From: Thecaphora thlaspeos
Taxonomy: Eukaryota; Basidiomycota; Ustilaginomycetes; Urocystidales; Glomosporiaceae
Direction: 5' to 3'
Assembly: GCA_900291925.1 (NCBI GenBank)
Contig: UWYS01000011.1
Location: 682,001-746,000 of the forward strand
Length of the DNA: 64,000 bases
Position 1 is the first letter of the stretch; each line of letters starts with the position of its first letter. This document shows, in pieces, positions 43,383 through 53,191 of the stretch. Below the pieces are notes generated by a model that was given only the letters and a program-made list of their open reading frames with translations, was not told the origin of the DNA and ran no database searches. The translations under genes were made by a program, and so were the position numbers.

Positions 43383-44302
43383 ATGATGGAGCCAAGGAGC
43401 AGCACCGACTCTCTACAAGAACAGGAGCCCGTCCCCATCGCCGACTCGACGCCGCTCATCAGCCACCACCACGACTGTCGACGAGGCGACGAACAAGCAG
43501 CCGATAGGGCACACGTCTACAGCTCCAACGTCTCGATCGTACGCGTCATCAGGGAAGGTAACATGTCGAGGAGTGCGCTGCCGGTTCAGGTGAGTCAAGT
43601 GGCGCTGCGGGCAAGCGGCACCATGTGCGGGCAGCGGCAGGTGGATTCTGACCTTACCGTTCCTCACACGCCCTTGTCACGCGGCCGCAGCTCCTGGCTC
43701 TCGCCTTTATGGCGTTGCTATGGCGCATGGTGCTTGTCAAGATGCCGCTCTCCTCCCTGCCGCTCTTCGGATACCATCCTCTTCTGCAATCGCTCTCGCT
43801 CGTGCTGCTGGTGCAATCCATCCTCGTCCTTCAGCCGACGACGCAGCGCGACCCGGTTCGCAAGGCGAAAGCATTCCAGACGCACCAGATCCTCACCCTC
43901 GGCCTCTCCCTCCCGCTCTTCACCGCCGGCGCCACAATCATGTGGTACCTCCACGACCAGCCGGGCACGCAGCATTTTATTTCGTGGCACGGTACGCTCG
44001 GTACCATCGCTGTCGTCTGGTCGTGGATCCAAGCCGTCGTCGGAGCGCTCAGCGTGTGGTTCGACGGCAAACTGCTCGGCGGTGGCAACAGGGCAAAGAA
44101 ACTTTGGAAGTGGCACAGATTGTCAGGCTACCTCCTGCTCCCGCTCTTCTTCACGGTTGCCGCACTGGGCACGGCGGAGACGACGTGGGCCAAGAACAAC
44201 TCAAGCACAGCGATCAAGGTGGCCATCGCGGGACTGCTGGCGGCGACGGTGGTGGGTGTGGTCGTCAGGATGAAGCCGAGCAAGCTGCCCAGCTTGGCGT
44301 AG
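43383..44302 (+). CDS. cytochrome b561-domain transmembrane protein (2 exons)
   Basis: Exons 43383-43589 and 43691-44302; intron 101 bp, GTGAGT...CCGCAG, phase 0; 272 aa. The start is one of two adjacent ATGs (43383 or 43386). After a soluble N terminus of about 65 residues, the join creates a hydrophobic helix (ALPVQLLALAFMALLWRMV) that neither exon shows alone. Several further helices follow. The four His expected to bind two b hemes are present in order: GYHPLL, KAFQTHQIL, ISWHGTLG and KWHRLSGY. Cytochrome b561 proteins pass electrons across membranes, often from ascorbate, or from other donors in fungi, to an acceptor such as ferric iron. No DOMON or reductase domain is attached, so it resembles the stand-alone CYB561D type. 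Substrate and membrane are not shown by the sequence. Confidence 0.88.
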
Positions 44303-45140
44303 AAAGGACGCCGGTCGATAGGCGCCGCGGCAGGTGGACGCGCGAGGCGGTGCTTCTTGGACCGGCTCTTTGGCCTCGCAGACCCGGCTTGTCGCATTCA
44401 AGCTGGATTTCCACGGGCGCCCATTGGCATCTCTACTCTGTCGTCTCTTCCCACCAATCCGAGCCTGTCGAGTGTCTTTGTGTGTAGTTCCTCCAGTCCT
44501 CCAGTCCACCTGCGCCTGCCCGCGCTCGTCCGGACACATGTGCCAGACAGGGCGCGAGCGCGTATAGTGCGGCTGAGTCGACCTGCCGTGGTTGCAAGGG
44601 TGTCTGCGGTGTATTGACTACTTGAAAGAGAAAAAGAAGGCGGTTTTTTGTGTAGCATCGACTTGAAATTTTGAAATGATTTGAAAGCGACTGACCCTGA
44701 GCGCCTTGGAAATCTGTATTGAACGGCTTGAAAGGCTTGTGTGGAGCGAGCTGTGGCAAATTCGCCACTCGCCCACACCTTCCTTCTCGCCACCACCTCA
44801 CCTTCACCCTCATCCTCATCCTCATCCTCGCCCTCATCCTCTCCTACTCGACTCGACTCGACTCGGCCTCACTTCCGGCTCCTTTACGCCTCTGGTCCTC
44901 GTGTTGGCCTCCGACCTTTTCTCTCTGACCGTCTCTTCGTCTACCTTTGAGACCTGAACGAAGCCGTCTAGTTGCTGCCTTCTTCGCCACACCTCTCGCC
45001 TCTCGCGTCTCGCCTCTCGCCAATACAGCTAGATCTGCATCGCCTCGTGATCCGACCTGCCTCTTTGCACTGCTTCCTTGTAGGAAGCGTCATTCCACGA
45101 CTCTAGCCACGCCCCTTAACGCTACACGCTACACGCCACC
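44303..45140. other. intergenic, RAD16 upstream region
   Basis: About 840 bp. An AT-rich patch at about 44620-44695 is followed by pyrimidine-rich simple sequence: CTCATC repeats at about 44810-44842, (CTCGA)n at about 44849-44864 and repeated CCTCTCGC at about 44992-45020. No gene is seen. Confidence 0.5.
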
Positions 45141-48100
45141 ATGCCTCCTCGTCGCTCTAGCCGACAGTCAATCTCCCGCAAAGGGGATGCACCTCTCCCC
45201 ATCCTCCTCAAGAGTGAAGCACAGTCTGCCGCCGCTTTGCATGAGCTCGACGAGCTCAACAGTCTTGACGTCAAGACCCCCTCGCCGGAGCTTGACGGCA
45301 GCCTCGCCGGTCGAGGTCGCCCGTCCGCCACCACCGCATCGACCACGCCCGTCAGCACGACGGCCAGCAGCTCGCGCTTGTCGTTCGGTCGCGCTTCGGG
45401 CACCGTCACACCCGTCACCTCAATCGACGATGAAGTGGCCAACTCCGTCAAGTCGTCCGCCGCCGCCGCCGCCATGCGTGGCGGCGTACCCGTCAAGGGC
45501 GCATTCAGCCAGCAGACACCCACCCCTGGCGTCAAGTTCGAGCAGGGACATGCCTACGTCGTGATCCCCGCCAGCAGTTCCGGCTCCTCGCGCTCTACCC
45601 GAGCATCGGCAAGGATTGAGCCCATCCGCAGCGCCCTCAAGAGGTCGGCATCAAACGCCGACCTCGACGACGACATCTCCTTCGCCTCGCCCTCGACGAC
45701 GGCGCGAGGCAAGCGCAAGGTCGCCGCCAATCCTATTGTCATCAGCGATTCTGACGAGAACGAGGACGAGGGCGTCAAGCCACCGCCGGCCAAGAGGAGC
45801 AGGGTCTCGGCTGGAGGCAGAGCCGCCGCCACCAAGCGCGAGCCGAAGCAGGAGCCCAAGCTCGAGCTCGACGACGACGATGGCGACGAGGCCGAGGACG
45901 AATGGTTCATGGCGGCGCAGGCGAGCGCCAAGAAGACCAAAGGCAAAGGCAAGGCCAAAGCCGAAAACGCTGCCCCCGTTATCTCCGCCTCCTCGCGCGG
46001 CCGCAGCAGACTGGCTCGAGCCTCTGCCAAACCCATCCTTCTTGAGCAGGGTAGCGTCGAAAGCGATGACGAGCCTGACCTACTACTCGGCTCGGACTCC
46101 GAGTTCGAGACCGTTTCGAAGGCTAAGACGAAGGGCAAGGCCAAGGCTGCGGCCAAGAGGAATGCCAAGGATGACGATGACGACGATTATTCGGACGACA
46201 GCGACTTCATACCCGCCTCCTCCAGCAGCCGCCGCGGCCGCGCCTCAGAGACCGCCAAGCACGAGCTTGACGCCTTCCTCGACGAGGGCGACAGCGACAG
46301 CGCCTTGAGCGACTACATCAGCGACGAAGACGTCCCGCTCGCGAGCGGCAGCGGCAGCCGAGGCGCTTCCGGTGGAGCGGCCGGTAGCATGCGCGAGGAG
46401 CAGCAGTACGAGACGGCCAAACAGCGTGCGGCGAGGCTAAGGAGTGAGGGCCGGCGCGCGCGCCTCAAGAAGGTCAACATGACGAGCCAGTATGACAAGA
46501 ACAGGAAGCAGCTCGAGGGGCATCACACGGAGCTCAGGGACGTTTGGGAGAAGCTGCGCGACAGCGTTGCCGTCATCAAGCCGCAGCAGGCCGAGCAGCC
46601 GGCAGGTCTCAACATCAAGCTGCTGCCGTTCCAGCGCGAAGGGCTCGATTGGCTCACGCGGCAGGAGTCGGGGCCCTGGAAAGGCGGGATGCTGGCCGAC
46701 GAGATGGGGATGGGCAAGACGATCCAGATGATTAGCCTGATGCTGACGGACCGCCAGAAGCCGTGCCTCGTGCTCGCACCGACCGTTGCCATTGTCCAGT
46801 GGCGTAACGAGATCGAGCAGTATACCGAGCTCAAGCTCAAGGTCGAGCTGTGGCACGGCGCCAACCGCACCCAGGACGGCAAGAAGCTTCGGGAGGCCGA
46901 CGTTGTGCTGACGAGCTATGCGGTGCTTGAGAGCTGCTTCCGCAAGCAGGAGTCGGGCTTTCAGCGCAAGAAGGAACGCGTCGAGGAGCCGTCGGTTCTC
47001 CACTCCATCCACTGGCGCCGCATCATCCTCGACGAGGCGCACAACATCAAGGAGCGCTCGACGAATACGGCTAAGGGCGCGTTCGCGCTCAAGGGCGACT
47101 TCCGCTGGTGTCTCAGTGGAACTCCGCTTCAGAACCGCGTCGGCGAGCTCTACTCGATGATCCGCTTCCTTGGCGGCGATCCCTACGCCTTCTACTTTTG
47201 CAAGAAGTGCCCATGCAAGTCGCTCCACTGGCAGTTTAGCGACCGCCGCAACTGCGACAGCTGCGGCCACACGCCGATGCACCACACCTGCTTCTGGAAC
47301 AACGAGATCCTCAAGCCGATCCAGCGCAACGGCGCCGAGGAGGGCGAAGGCAAGGACGCGTTCGCCCGGCTGCGCTTGCTGCTCGAGCGCATGATGCTGC
47401 GCCGCACCAAGCTCGAGCGCGCCGACGACATGGGCCTCCCGCCGCGCACGATCGAGGTGCGCCGCGACGTCTTCAACGAGGAGGAGGAGGACCTCTACAC
47501 GTCGCTCTACTCGGACACGACGCGCAAGTTTTCGACCTACCTCGACCAAGGCACCGTGCTCAACAACTACAGCAACATCTTCACGTTGCTGACGCGCATG
47601 CGCCAGATTGCCAACCACCCGGACCTAGTGTTGCGCTCCAAGACGGGCGTCTCGAACAAGCTGCTCGGCGACGCAGCAGGCGACGAGAACCACGTTTGCA
47701 AGATCTGCGCCGACGTGGCCGAGGACGCCATCATGTCTCGCTGTCGCCACGTCTTCTGCCGCGAGTGTGTGCGCCAGTACCTTGAGACGGATCTGCAGAG
47801 CGACCAGACCCCGGACTGCCCCTACTGCCACGCGACGCTCTCGATTGACCTCGAGGGCGAGGCGCTCGAGCCGCCGCAGCAGTTCAACGTCGCGAACAAT
47901 CGCGGGCGCCAGGGGATCCTCTCGCGCCTCAACATGGACCAGTGGCGCAGTAGCACAAAGATCGAAGCGCTGCTCGAGGAGCTGACGCAGCTGCGCACCG
48001 AGGACAAGACGATCAAGTCGCTCGTCTTTTCGCAGTTTGTCAACTTCCTCGACCTGATCGCGTTCCGCCTTCAGCGCGCCGGCTTCCAAATCTGCCGCCT

Positions 48101-48473
48101 GGAGGGCAACATGTCGCCCGAGGCGCGCAACAAGACGATCAAGCACTTTATGACGAACCCGGGCGTCACCGTGTTCCTCGTCAGCCTCAAGGCGGGCGGC
48201 GTCGCGCTCAACCTGACGGAGGCGTCGCGCGTCTACCTGATGGACCCCTGGTGGAACCCGTCGGTCGAGGTGCAGGCGATGGACCGCATCCACCGCCTCG
48301 GCCAGCACCGTCCCATCATCGTCAAGCGCATGGTCATCGAGAACAGCATCGAGAGCCGCATCATCGAGCTGCAGAACAAGAAGAGCGCCATGATCGAAGC
48401 GGCCATCGGCAAGGACGAGTCGGCCATGGGCAGGCTGAGCGTCGCCGACCTGCGTTTCCTCTTTACGCTCTGA
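45141..48473 (+). CDS. rad16: RAD16-type SNF2 ATPase with RING finger, global genome nucleotide excision repair
   Basis: Single exon, 1110 aa. Rad16 works with Rad7 to recognise and ubiquitinate at UV lesions in silent DNA. Residues 1 to about 460 are disordered and acidic/basic. The SNF2 ATPase begins near 490 (LLPFQREGLDWLTRQESGPW). Walker A is DEMGMGKT near 518, and motif II is LDEAHNIK near 630. A Rad16-typical Cys cluster (CKKCPCKSLHW, CDSCGHTPMHHTCFWN) follows. A C3HC4 RING is inserted near 853-895 (CKICADVAED, CRHVFCREC, CPYCHATL). The helicase C domain contains LVFSQFVNFLDLI, LEGNMSPEARN and DRIHRLGQHRPI. The protein ends LSVADLRFLFTL, the usual Rad16 ending. All catalytic motifs look intact. 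The gene lies near another DNA-damage gene, rad1, on the same strand. Confidence 0.95.
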   Translation: MPPRRSSRQSISRKGDAPLPILLKSEAQSAAALHELDELNSLDVKTPSPELDGSLAGRGRPSATTASTTPVSTTASSSRLSFGRASGTVTPVTSIDDEVANSVKSSAAAAAMRGGVPVKGAFSQQTPTPGVKFEQGHAYVVIPASSSGSSRSTRASARIEPIRSALKRSASNADLDDDISFASPSTTARGKRKVAANPIVISDSDENEDEGVKPPPAKRSRVSAGGRAAATKREPKQEPKLELDDDDGDEAEDEWFMAAQASAKKTKGKGKAKAENAAPVISASSRGRSRLARASAKPILLEQGSVESDDEPDLLLGSDSEFETVSKAKTKGKAKAAAKRNAKDDDDDDYSDDSDFIPASSSSRRGRASETAKHELDAFLDEGDSDSALSDYISDEDVPLASGSGSRGASGGAAGSMREEQQYETAKQRAARLRSEGRRARLKKVNMTSQYDKNRKQLEGHHTELRDVWEKLRDSVAVIKPQQAEQPAGLNIKLLPFQREGLDWLTRQESGPWKGGMLADEMGMGKTIQMISLMLTDRQKPCLVLAPTVAIVQWRNEIEQYTELKLKVELWHGANRTQDGKKLREADVVLTSYAVLESCFRKQESGFQRKKERVEEPSVLHSIHWRRIILDEAHNIKERSTNTAKGAFALKGDFRWCLSGTPLQNRVGELYSMIRFLGGDPYAFYFCKKCPCKSLHWQFSDRRNCDSCGHTPMHHTCFWNNEILKPIQRNGAEEGEGKDAFARLRLLLERMMLRRTKLERADDMGLPPRTIEVRRDVFNEEEEDLYTSLYSDTTRKFSTYLDQGTVLNNYSNIFTLLTRMRQIANHPDLVLRSKTGVSNKLLGDAAGDENHVCKICADVAEDAIMSRCRHVFCRECVRQYLETDLQSDQTPDCPYCHATLSIDLEGEALEPPQQFNVANNRGRQGILSRLNMDQWRSSTKIEALLEELTQLRTEDKTIKSLVFSQFVNFLDLIAFRLQRAGFQICRLEGNMSPEARNKTIKHFMTNPGVTVFLVSLKAGGVALNLTEASRVYLMDPWWNPSVEVQAMDRIHRLGQHRPIIVKRMVIENSIESRIIELQNKKSAMIEAAIGKDESAMGRLSVADLRFLFTL

Positions 48474-49014
48474 GGTGGGGGTCCTGGGTGCGCACCTCAT
48501 TGCACGCACACGAGATGCCATGCTCAGATCGCTTGATCAGAGTCTTCCGCGCTGCTACCGCCGCAGCCGCCGCAGATATCAAACACGCCGGCAGGCACAC
48601 ACCTACCTTTCTCGATATTTCCCTTCGCCATCGCAGACGTTGCACTACCTGTTGTGTCTGTAGCTTCTTATCTCTACGACGCCTCTGTTCTGGTCGACGC
48701 TGCACACGCCCGCAGATACTGTACCATACACGCAGCATCGCGCCCTCGACGTGCTGTGCACGCGCACCCCCTTTCGTCGCCACTCATTCTCTCCGTCCTT
48801 CTCTTGCTGCACTCTTGCTGTTCTCTTGCCGTCTCGCTGTATTCTCTTGTCCCGGCAAAAGCGTCACGTCGAAACCGAGTCTTACTTCGTTCGATCGCAC
48901 TACAACCTCTACGTTCGATGGACAGACGCTCACCTGATCGGGGCGAACATATCGAGCCGAGCGACAGGAACGAGCCAAGGACGATCAAGTCACTCTACGT
49001 ACTAACGCAGGTCA
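48474..49014. other. intergenic, convergent 3' ends of rad16 and WBP11-like gene
   Basis: About 540 bp with no credible ORF. It probably contains the two 3' UTRs. Confidence 0.5.
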
Positions 49015-50517
49015 TTACAACAAATCGCCCAACTCTTTCAAGAAATCCTGATACTCTGTCTTTCCCTTATCTTTGCCTGCGTCTGTCTTTGCTACACCCT
49101 TCCCCTCTTGAGCGATAAGATGAGGTTTCAGTGCTTTTAAGAGGTCTGGTTTCTCGTTTGTCTCCCCTATCCCTCCCGCACTGCCTCCTGTCGTGGAAGT
49201 GGAAGCGGAAGGTGCAGCATCTACAGGACCAGGCAGACCGATTTTCCTCCTTTGTTTCTGCATTTGTTGTTTCTTCCTCACCGAGGCGGGTACGAAGGAA
49301 GTAGCTTCTTTTTTGAGGTCGCGAAGTTGTGGAGCGGCTGAGATGACGCTCGGTGGGGGAGGTGGTGGTGGACCTGGACGTGGACGGACGGGATGTGTTG
49401 TGGACAGCCCGAGAAGAGGGTCGGAGGTGGACGGGCTGGCTAGGTCTCGGGTAGGGCCGGGGCGAGGTCGGTAGGAACCGGGTGGCGTTGGTGCGTATGG
49501 GTGCGAACGGATCCAGCCTGGTTGCTGTGGAGGGAGAGGAGGTGGTGGACCCGTGTAGCCTCTGGGAGGGGGAGGGTAGGCGTACGGTTGGCTCTGCAAT
49601 GTGGCGTGGGCAGGTGGAAAGGCGGGTGGTGGGGCAACGTGAGGGGGTGGTGGGTGGCTGTACATGACAGCAGCAGCAGCGGCGGTGGCGGCAGGGGATG
49701 CGGATTGAGCCGTCTGTGCTGGTGGAGCAGGGCGGACGGTCGAGGGACTGGCTTCCTTGGGACCGGTAGGGACGGCCGGTGGCGCCGGCGGCGGAGGCGG
49801 AAGAGACGTGGCAGGTGGTGTGGCGGAGGGTATGATGATGCGGTCGTCGATGTCGATCTTTTCGTCGTCCTCGCTGTCGTCTTGATCGTCTTGGTGGTCG
49901 TCGTCGTGCTTGCTGCCTTGCCCGTTGCGAGGCTGATCTGTATCGTTGCGAGGTGTCACCTGTTCCTGCGTCGGCGGCGGTGGTGGTGCTGAGGCCGACG
50001 AAGGACCCGCCTCGATCAGCCCTTCGGCCAGGAGCTGAGCATACGGTTTCTCGGCATACGGCATACCAGGCGGCGGAGCGCCGTACGGATTGAAGACGGG
50101 GTCGTAGTGTACGCTCCACCTCGGGTCTCTCCCCCTCAGTCCACCCATGCCGGTTCCAAAGGCAGGTGGATGGTTCTGTCTGGCCCTCTGTAGCTCTTCC
50201 TGCCTGAGTTCGTCTTGATCCTTTTCGTAGCCGACGACGAGTCTCCTCTGTTCCGGATGTTTAGCGACGTATTCCTTCTTGATGGCGTCGATGCGTGCGA
50301 CTTCGGCCTGTAGCGCCTGGAGGTCTGCCTCCTCCTGCGGCGTGCGTTTGGGCTTTCGCTGCAGACTGCGGATGTCGTTGAGGAGAGGCGTGGTGTCCTT
50401 GCGCAGCGTGACGGCTTCGCGCACCTTTGCGCGCTCGTCGCGGTTGCGTTTTGCTTGCTTGGCCTGTGCGGCTTTGCGCGCTGCTTGGACTGGGTCGGAG
50501 GGTTTAGATTTGGCCAT
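49015..50517 (-). CDS. WBP11-like proline-rich splicing factor
   Basis: 500 aa from the ATG at 50517 (MAKSKPSDPVQAARKAA). The frame stays open 168 codons upstream, but that part would overlap the first exons of the divergent rad1 gene, so I use the internal start. The N-terminal 80 residues match the Wbp11 domain: a Lys/Arg-rich helix (KQAKRNRDERAKVREAV, then LLNDIRSLQRKPKRT). The middle is Pro-rich with many PPPP blocks, suited to WW or SH3 partners, plus an acidic DDDHQDDQDDSEDDEKIDIDD segment. The C terminus has FVPASVRKKQQMQKQ and ends EYQDFLKELGDLL, which fits the conserved WBP11 ending. WBP11 is a nuclear protein that binds PQBP1-type WW domains and is needed for pre-mRNA splicing. I see no intron. 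Confidence 0.82.
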   Translation of the reverse strand: MAKSKPSDPVQAARKAAQAKQAKRNRDERAKVREAVTLRKDTTPLLNDIRSLQRKPKRTPQEEADLQALQAEVARIDAIKKEYVAKHPEQRRLVVGYEKDQDELRQEELQRARQNHPPAFGTGMGGLRGRDPRWSVHYDPVFNPYGAPPPGMPYAEKPYAQLLAEGLIEAGPSSASAPPPPPTQEQVTPRNDTDQPRNGQGSKHDDDHQDDQDDSEDDEKIDIDDRIIIPSATPPATSLPPPPPAPPAVPTGPKEASPSTVRPAPPAQTAQSASPAATAAAAAVMYSHPPPPHVAPPPAFPPAHATLQSQPYAYPPPPRGYTGPPPPLPPQQPGWIRSHPYAPTPPGSYRPRPGPTRDLASPSTSDPLLGLSTTHPVRPRPGPPPPPPPSVISAAPQLRDLKKEATSFVPASVRKKQQMQKQRRKIGLPGPVDAAPSASTSTTGGSAGGIGETNEKPDLLKALKPHLIAQEGKGVAKTDAGKDKGKTEYQDFLKELGDLL

Positions 50518-50800
50518 GGCGGTGATGGTGGCGGTGATGGTGGCCGGGGGTGGTGGTGGGAGCAAAGGAAGGCGCGACAAGCGCGGCGTGGGCGTGACGC
50601 CTCTGTGCGTGTGCATACGCGGTGCCTCCGGTGCTCGGGAGTCGGGCGAGCGCTGAGTCGGCCGTGTGGAGGCGACTCGGACTGTTGGTCGGGTCGGGGC
50701 GTGACGCTGGCCTCCATCCTCCCTTTCATCCTCCATCTTCCCTCCTCCCCTTCCATCCTCGGCCCCTCTCGTCTCAACACCACTGCAAGCCGTACCAACC
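50518..50800. promoter_or_regulatory. 283-bp bidirectional promoter, WBP11-like / rad1
   Basis: The two ATGs face away from each other with only 283 bp between them, so any core promoters must overlap or share sequence. The stretch is GC-rich with a pyrimidine-rich part next to the rad1 ATG. I see no clear TATA box. Confidence 0.5.
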
Positions 50801-52519
50801 ATGCCCAACGACACCCCAGGAATCGGCACAGGCAAACCAGTACGTACATCCCCTCTCCGCCATCTCACCACCTGCCAAACTACCTCGAAACAGCTCATGC
50901 CGACCCACCGCATCCACTCTCTTGGCCGCGCTCCTTCTAGCTCCTTACTGCTCAGCTCTCCGATGTCACTACCCTCGTTACCCTGCTGCGCTCCGTCGCA
51001 CTCTGTCCCGTGAGTAGTCACTCCCCACCCTCCAGCCCCTGTATCCTAGCACGGATGCCGTCACGCGCTCACAAGCTGGACAATCACACACTCCCGATTG
51101 CAAACACAGCACGCCATCATTACTGCATCCGAAGACGGTCTCGAGGTAGTCACCGAGCTCAACCGTACCATACAGGGTGAGTGCCACGCTTCTCTTCACC
51201 CTGCATTCCTCTTCCTCATTGTTCCTTGGATGAAGCAATCCTCTAAGCTGTCCCTCACCGCACCGCACCTCACCGCAGCCCACGCCTACCTATACGCCAC
51301 CCTCTTTGACACGTACGAGTTCATCGCGCCACCCAGGAAACGACGAACGAGTCACGCCCAAGGAGGAGCTCACCCCTCGAAACGAGCTCGGCCACACGCG
51401 GACCTCGCCACTTCTTCCTCTCCCTCGTCCTCGTCGCAAGAGATCGACCAGCTCGCCAGCCATGCACAGCACGACCGCGACGGAGTAGGGCGAGAAGGAG
51501 ATGAAAATGCCGACGACGAAGACGACGACGAGCCTCCTTCTATCTCGTTTGAGGTCAATCTACAAACCTGGCTCTCGTGCCTCAGCATCTTTGGCGGTGT
51601 CAACCCTATCCGCCCTCTTTCCGGCGCTCTGCACTCCTCGCGTCCGTACACCAGCACGGCGTTCACATCGACCTCGACCTCTTCCACCTCGTCCTTTCGA
51701 CAAAGAGATCGCGATCGAGACCGTGCCGATGAAGACGAGCACGGTGCAGCACAAGGATCCTCGACCGGCGCACAGGGTGGCGACGGACAGACGACATCCA
51801 TGTCGCTCAGCTACCGCGGTACCGGTCATCCCCTGACGTTGGAGCTATGGCAAGATGCGAAAGTCGTCACTACGCGTTGCGAAATTGCGACGTACGAAGC
51901 GACATACCTGACCGACCTCACTTTCGACACGCACTACCTAACGGGACAGGTCATCCTACCCAGCCACGTCCTACATTCTGCTTTCGGGGAGTTGGAAAGT
52001 AGTTGTAGTAGACTTGGAGTCTACATCCAACCTTCATCCATCGTTGCTGCGACGACAGAATCGATGTCGGCATCTACGGGTCAGAACCAAAGAGCGGAAG
52101 AGACAGCAGCAGCAGGGAGGGGGGAAGGTGGTAAATTGAAACTGAAAGCAGTAGGAGATACAGGGGAAAGCGAAATGGTATTCCCACACCATCCCACCGC
52201 CTCTGCGGGTGGATCTGGGGTAATGGAAAAGTTTCTTTCGACAACAGAAAGTAGGACATGGTGGTATCCTTTTGGATTGGTCGGAAAAGTCATGGGATGT
52301 CTCAAGAGTTCCCTAAAGACAAGTATGAGGATCGACGAGCAAGGTTTGTGTAGTTTGCAATTCATGCTCCTCCTTCCACCCGCCACAAGCTCGACCAATA
52401 CCACCGAAAGGTCTAGAGGTACCGGCGTACCCTCAACCACATCCCACCCTCAAATCGCCAAGGAGTATGCTTTTGTAGAGGTCTTGGTGAGTTCGAAAGA
52501 AGAACAAAAGCGATCCTGA
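50801..52519 (+). CDS. rad1: RAD1-type 9-1-1 checkpoint clamp subunit (4 exons; Rec1 in Ustilago)
   Basis: Exons 50801-50839, 50956-51009, 51110-51176 and 51279-52519. The introns (116, 100 and 102 bp) start GTACGT, GTGAGT and GTGAGT and end in AG. The product is 466 aa: after 13 residues come LSDVTTLVTLLRSVALCP, then HAIITASEDGLEVVTELNRT, then IQAHAYLYATLFDTYEF, the standard beginning of a Rad1 PCNA-like fold. Later recognisable pieces are VNLQTWLSCLSIFGG and LTLELWQDAKVVTTRCEI. Rad1 forms the ring-shaped 9-1-1 clamp with Rad9 and Hus1, loaded at damaged DNA to activate the checkpoint; the Ustilago maydis protein is Rec1. Inserts at about 65-115 (acidic), 150-190 and 280-330 make it longer than animal Rad1. 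The last intron is a multiple of three without a stop, so its retention would keep the frame. Confidence 0.85.
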
Positions 52520-52691
52520 CGGCTTCCAGTCTTCTAGACAAGGAGTGCATTGACAGAGTATGCTTTTCGAACCCCTTTCCTATCCCCTCTGTCGCTGTTC
52601 AAAGTGCGTACCGCTCGACGATACGCTGCTCTGATGCGTTTCGCCCCCTACGTCGCATCTCGCTCCTTCGCTTTTAACGTCCATCTCCTGC

Positions 52692-52722
<31 letters not shown>

Positions 52723-53069
52723 TCTCTACTCAAGCCCGCGAGATGAAGAGATACAAGGCGGCCTCTCTGTATTTCTGCTATGGCTGCTTGCTGTATTAAA
52801 GGGGTCACCGGGTGTAGGAGGATGACAGTGGCGTAGGGGCTCGGTATCGATTAGTCGCATTTTGGGTGCTATTCTTCTAACGGCCGGGGCTTATGAGCTT
52901 CGTGTCGTCAACCAGCTCGATCATGGCAAGGGAGGGAGGACATACGGCTGGCTGACTGGGCTGGCTGACTGGGCTGGCCGGCTCGACGAGAGTTTGAGCT
53001 GGCCCGTGCGGAGGTTTGCCGGCGTAAAGGGGCAGGCTGGTCGGATGCTGTAAGGCTGAGGGTGCTAAA

Positions 53070-53117
53070 GCGGTCGGGCGGTCCCTTCGAGGCTGGAAGA
53101 AGGGACCGCCCGGCCGC
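53070..53117. repeat. inverted repeat, 19-bp stem with 10-nt loop
   Basis: Arm 53070-53088 pairs with 53099-53117 at 18 of 19 positions; the remaining pair would be G-U in one RNA strand. It lies in the 3' region shared by two convergent genes. Confidence 0.8.
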
Positions 53118-53130
53118 TTGTCCTGACGAG

Positions 53131-53180
53131 GCGTACGCGCGTACGCGAGCCGTCGACAGTCGCCGCTGTGAACAGCGGCG
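53131..53180. repeat. 16-bp palindrome plus second hairpin
   Basis: GCGTACGCGCGTACGC at 53131-53146 is a perfect palindrome. 53161-53180 forms a GC-rich stem (CGCCGCTG/CAGCGGCG) with a TGAA loop. Confidence 0.75.
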
Positions 53181-53191
53181 CGAGGTCATCG

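Larger units (their letters stand above)
52520..53191. other. intergenic, convergent 3' ends of rad1 and F-box gene
   Basis: About 670 bp. It contains a (CA)n run at 52692-52718, a tandem TGGCTGACTGGGC repeat at about 52949-52982, and three hairpin-forming inverted repeats between 53070 and 53180 just past the F-box stop. No credible ORF. Confidence 0.6.

Noticed and set aside
46437..47618. 393-codon minus-strand frame inside rad16
   Set aside because: Antisense to the conserved ATPase core of rad16, with no recognisable content.
50518..51021. 168-residue N-terminal extension of the WBP11-like protein
   Set aside because: It would overlap rad1 exons 1 and 2 on the other strand and lacks Wbp11 character; MAKSKPSD fits the family start.
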